From contig DAOVMB010000050.1 of assembly GCA_030630905.1 (NCBI GenBank), positions 1 through 10,088 on the forward strand: a stretch of DNA of 10,088 nucleotides. Direction: 5' to 3'. Shown here one piece after another: positions 8,259-10,088 of this stretch; position 1 is the stretch's first letter; each line of letters opens with the position of its first letter. The stretch is from Sedimentisphaerales bacterium (lineage in GTDB: Bacteria > Planctomycetota > Phycisphaerae > Sedimentisphaerales > Anaerobacaceae). The notes below the pieces were generated by a model. That model searched no databases, was not told where the DNA came from, and was given only the letters and a program-made list of their open reading frames with translations. The position numbers were made by a program, and so were the translations under genes.

Positions 8259-10088
8259 ATGCAAAACGGCGATAAACTTATTAAACTCACAGAGCAAGCG
8301 TCTTTGGCGATAAACACGCTAAGCCCGGCGGATCTCTCTGAGGTCGAGAACCTGCAGGAAATCCTTGACCAAATTGGCCAGTCCATCGCCGAGATAAGTG
8401 AGGGCCCTGCTGAGTTGCTGGAGCAGGCCAAGGGCGTAACTTCCAATTCAGTTGTGGTGCTACAGGAAATGCTGCAGCAGGAAGCCGAGGACACCGCCCG
8501 GTCGATCGAAACAATTTCACAGGCGGTTTTAACCCTTCAGAGCCTGGTCGATCAAGTTAGCCAGGCTGGGGAAGAACCCGATTTCGAGCATGCTGAGCAG
8601 GATTCTGAAGCGACTATTGAGACTGCGCCGCAGGAAGCCACCGTTATTGTCGAAGAAGATGTGCCACTGGTGCTGGACTTTATTGCTGAAGCTAACGAGC
8701 ACATTGAGTCCGCTGAAGCTGGATTGCTCGAACTTGAGAATAAGCCGGGTGACAATGAGGTACTAAACCAGATATTTCGGGCATTTCATACCATAAAAGG
8801 AATGGCAGGCTTCTTAAACTTGGGTGAAATAGGTTCGTTGGCACATTCAGCGGAAAATCTGCTCGACGATGCTCGCAAAGGTGAGTTGATCTTGGCCGAA
8901 GCGAATGGCGACGTTGTCTTTGAATCAATTGATGTGTTGAAAAGGATGATTGCCGGACTGAAGGAATCAATAGAGGCCGGCAAACCTTTAGCTACCCAGA
9001 AACACCTGCCGGATCTGTTGGCAAAGTTGAAAGCTGCCGTAGAAGGTAAAAGTCCTGCTGCTTTCCTTGACACGCCCGAAGGTCGCAGAAAGGACAAAGA
9101 GCTGGACGAGGTTTTGCTTGGCGAGGTCAGGCCGGAAATAGAGGTCAAGCCGGAAATAGAGGTCAGGTCGGAAATAACGAATACCACCACAAAATCAAGA
9201 ACCTCTTCCGGCGACGAAAAAATAAAGGTAAGCACCGCCCGCCTTGACAACCTGATAAACATGGCGGGCGAGCTGGTGATTGCCCAATTGATGGTTGCCG
9301 AAGAAGTAAACACGAACCTAACCTCTGAGCAAGAGCTGGGTCGTAAAGTTGCCCATCAGAGCAAAATCGTACGCGATTTGCAGGAACTATCGATGTCAAT
9401 GCGTATGGTTCCGATTGCCGGTGTTTTCCAGAAAATGACCAGGCTGGTTCGCGACCTATCACGTAAAGCAGATAAAAAAATAAACTTTACTACGGTGGGC
9501 GAAGAGACAGAACTCGACCGCAGTATAGTCGATAAAATCGCTGATCCGCTTGTGCATATGGTACGCAACTCCGTAGATCATGGGGTCGAATCAGCGAACG
9601 AGCGGACCAAAGCTGGAAAAAACCCGGCTGGCTGCATCGAGCTGCGTGCGTTCCACCAGGCGGGGAATATTGTAATCGAAATCGAAGACGACGGCAAGGG
9701 CCTCGATAAAGAACGCATATTGAAAAAAGCAATTGATAGCGGCATTGTCGAAGCCAGTCAGGAGTTGAGCGACGAAGAAATATTTAAATTGATTTTCCAC
9801 GCAGGCCTGTCAACAGCTCAAAAAGTGACAAGTATATCAGGCCGCGGCGTTGGAATGGATGTTGTTCGAAAGACCATTGAATCACTGCACGGCAAGATTG
9901 AAATCAGTTCAAAGCCTGGTAAAGGAAGCACTTTTACGATTCGGATGCCGCTGACACTGGCAATAATCGACGGGCTCTTCGTCACGGTCGGCAGCGATCG
10001 CTATATTATCCCGATTAATTCAATTATACAAAGCTTCAGACCAACTGCCGAACAACTCTCCTCCGTACAAAATCGAGGCGAGTTGGTA
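8259..10088 (+). CDS. cheA: Chemotaxis histidine kinase CheA (3' end outside window)
   Basis: The frame is open from ATG 8259 to the window end, giving 610 residues. Residues 1-110 are helical, coiled-coil-like and contain no histidine before His111; I do not recognise them. P1 (Hpt) spans about 135-240 with the phospho-accepting His177 in FRAFHTIKGMAGF. A 75-residue linker follows, including a hexapeptide repeat, and no P2 domain is apparent. P3 dimerisation starts near 322 (KVSTARLDNLINMAGELVI). P4 is the ATPase: N-box HMVRNSVDHG (433-442), G1 DDGKGLD (477-483), G2 GRGVGMD (528-534). P5, which binds CheW and receptors, starts near 555 (DGLFVTVGSDRYIIPINS) and is cut by the edge. CheA phosphorylates CheY under receptor control in the cytoplasm. 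The start has a modest GGAAAG at 8243-8248; TTG 8241 is a less likely alternative. It follows the CheX-CBS gene by 19 bases. Confidence 0.95.
   Translation, partial: MQNGDKLIKLTEQASLAINTLSPADLSEVENLQEILDQIGQSIAEISEGPAELLEQAKGVTSNSVVVLQEMLQQEAEDTARSIETISQAVLTLQSLVDQVSQAGEEPDFEHAEQDSEATIETAPQEATVIVEEDVPLVLDFIAEANEHIESAEAGLLELENKPGDNEVLNQIFRAFHTIKGMAGFLNLGEIGSLAHSAENLLDDARKGELILAEANGDVVFESIDVLKRMIAGLKESIEAGKPLATQKHLPDLLAKLKAAVEGKSPAAFLDTPEGRRKDKELDEVLLGEVRPEIEVKPEIEVRSEITNTTTKSRTSSGDEKIKVSTARLDNLINMAGELVIAQLMVAEEVNTNLTSEQELGRKVAHQSKIVRDLQELSMSMRMVPIAGVFQKMTRLVRDLSRKADKKINFTTVGEETELDRSIVDKIADPLVHMVRNSVDHGVESANERTKAGKNPAGCIELRAFHQAGNIVIEIEDDGKGLDKERILKKAIDSGIVEASQELSDEEIFKLIFHAGLSTAQKVTSISGRGVGMDVVRKTIESLHGKIEISSKPGKGSTFTIRMPLTLAIIDGLFVTVGSDRYIIPINSIIQSFRPTAEQLSSVQNRGELV
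9123..9176 (+). repeat. Three tandem 18-bp repeats in the CheA linker
   Basis: Three in-frame copies of an 18-base unit, GAGGTCAGGCCGGAAATA and two near copies, code for EVRPEI, EVKPEI and EVRSEI. They lie in the flexible linker between P1 and P3. The copies differ by only one or two bases, so the expansion looks recent and copy number may vary between strains. Confidence 0.9.

Overview
The window is one strand of tightly packed bacterial genes, nearly all chemosensory signal transduction. Every supported gene reads on the + strand. I see no tRNA, rRNA, CRISPR array or insertion sequence. Base composition looks moderate and even. The organism is a bacterium with a Che-type pathway. The mix of a poly-HAMP receptor, CheX-type phosphatases and GAF/PAS hybrid kinases would fit Planctomycetota or a deltaproteobacterial-type lineage, but this is a weak inference with no phylogenetic marker behind it.

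Layout. (1) 1-1677: the C-terminal 558 residues of a methyl-accepting chemotaxis protein, with at least five HAMP-like units (a 91-residue tandem repeat) and a complete signalling hairpin. A rho-independent terminator follows at 1716-1759. (2) 1801-3366: three small enzyme-like genes with very short gaps: a class I SAM-dependent methyltransferase, a metallo-beta-lactamase-fold hydrolase and a minimal GNAT acetyltransferase. (3) 3453-5774: a soluble GAF-PAS-HisKA-HATPase-REC hybrid kinase whose C-terminal tail looks like the start of a lost Hpt domain. (4) 5795-8239: a CheY, a stand-alone CheX phosphatase, and a 498-residue protein joining a second CheX/CheC-like domain through a long acidic linker to a CBS pair. 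(5) 8259-10088: CheA, running off the right edge, with an extra His-less helical N-terminus, P1, no recognisable P2, then P3, P4 and the start of P5.

How it may work together: the receptor controls CheA, CheA phosphorylates CheY, and two different CheX-type phosphatases remove the phosphate. One of these carries a CBS (Bateman) module, which in other proteins usually binds adenine nucleotides, so CheY-P lifetime could be tied to cellular energy state. The hybrid kinase directly upstream of cheY may feed the same pathway or take a phosphoryl group from it. The roles of the methyltransferase, hydrolase and acetyltransferase are unknown. CheW, CheR, CheB and flagellar genes are not in the window, so I cannot say whether the output is motility or something else. 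The most unusual item is the CheX-linker-CBS fusion.
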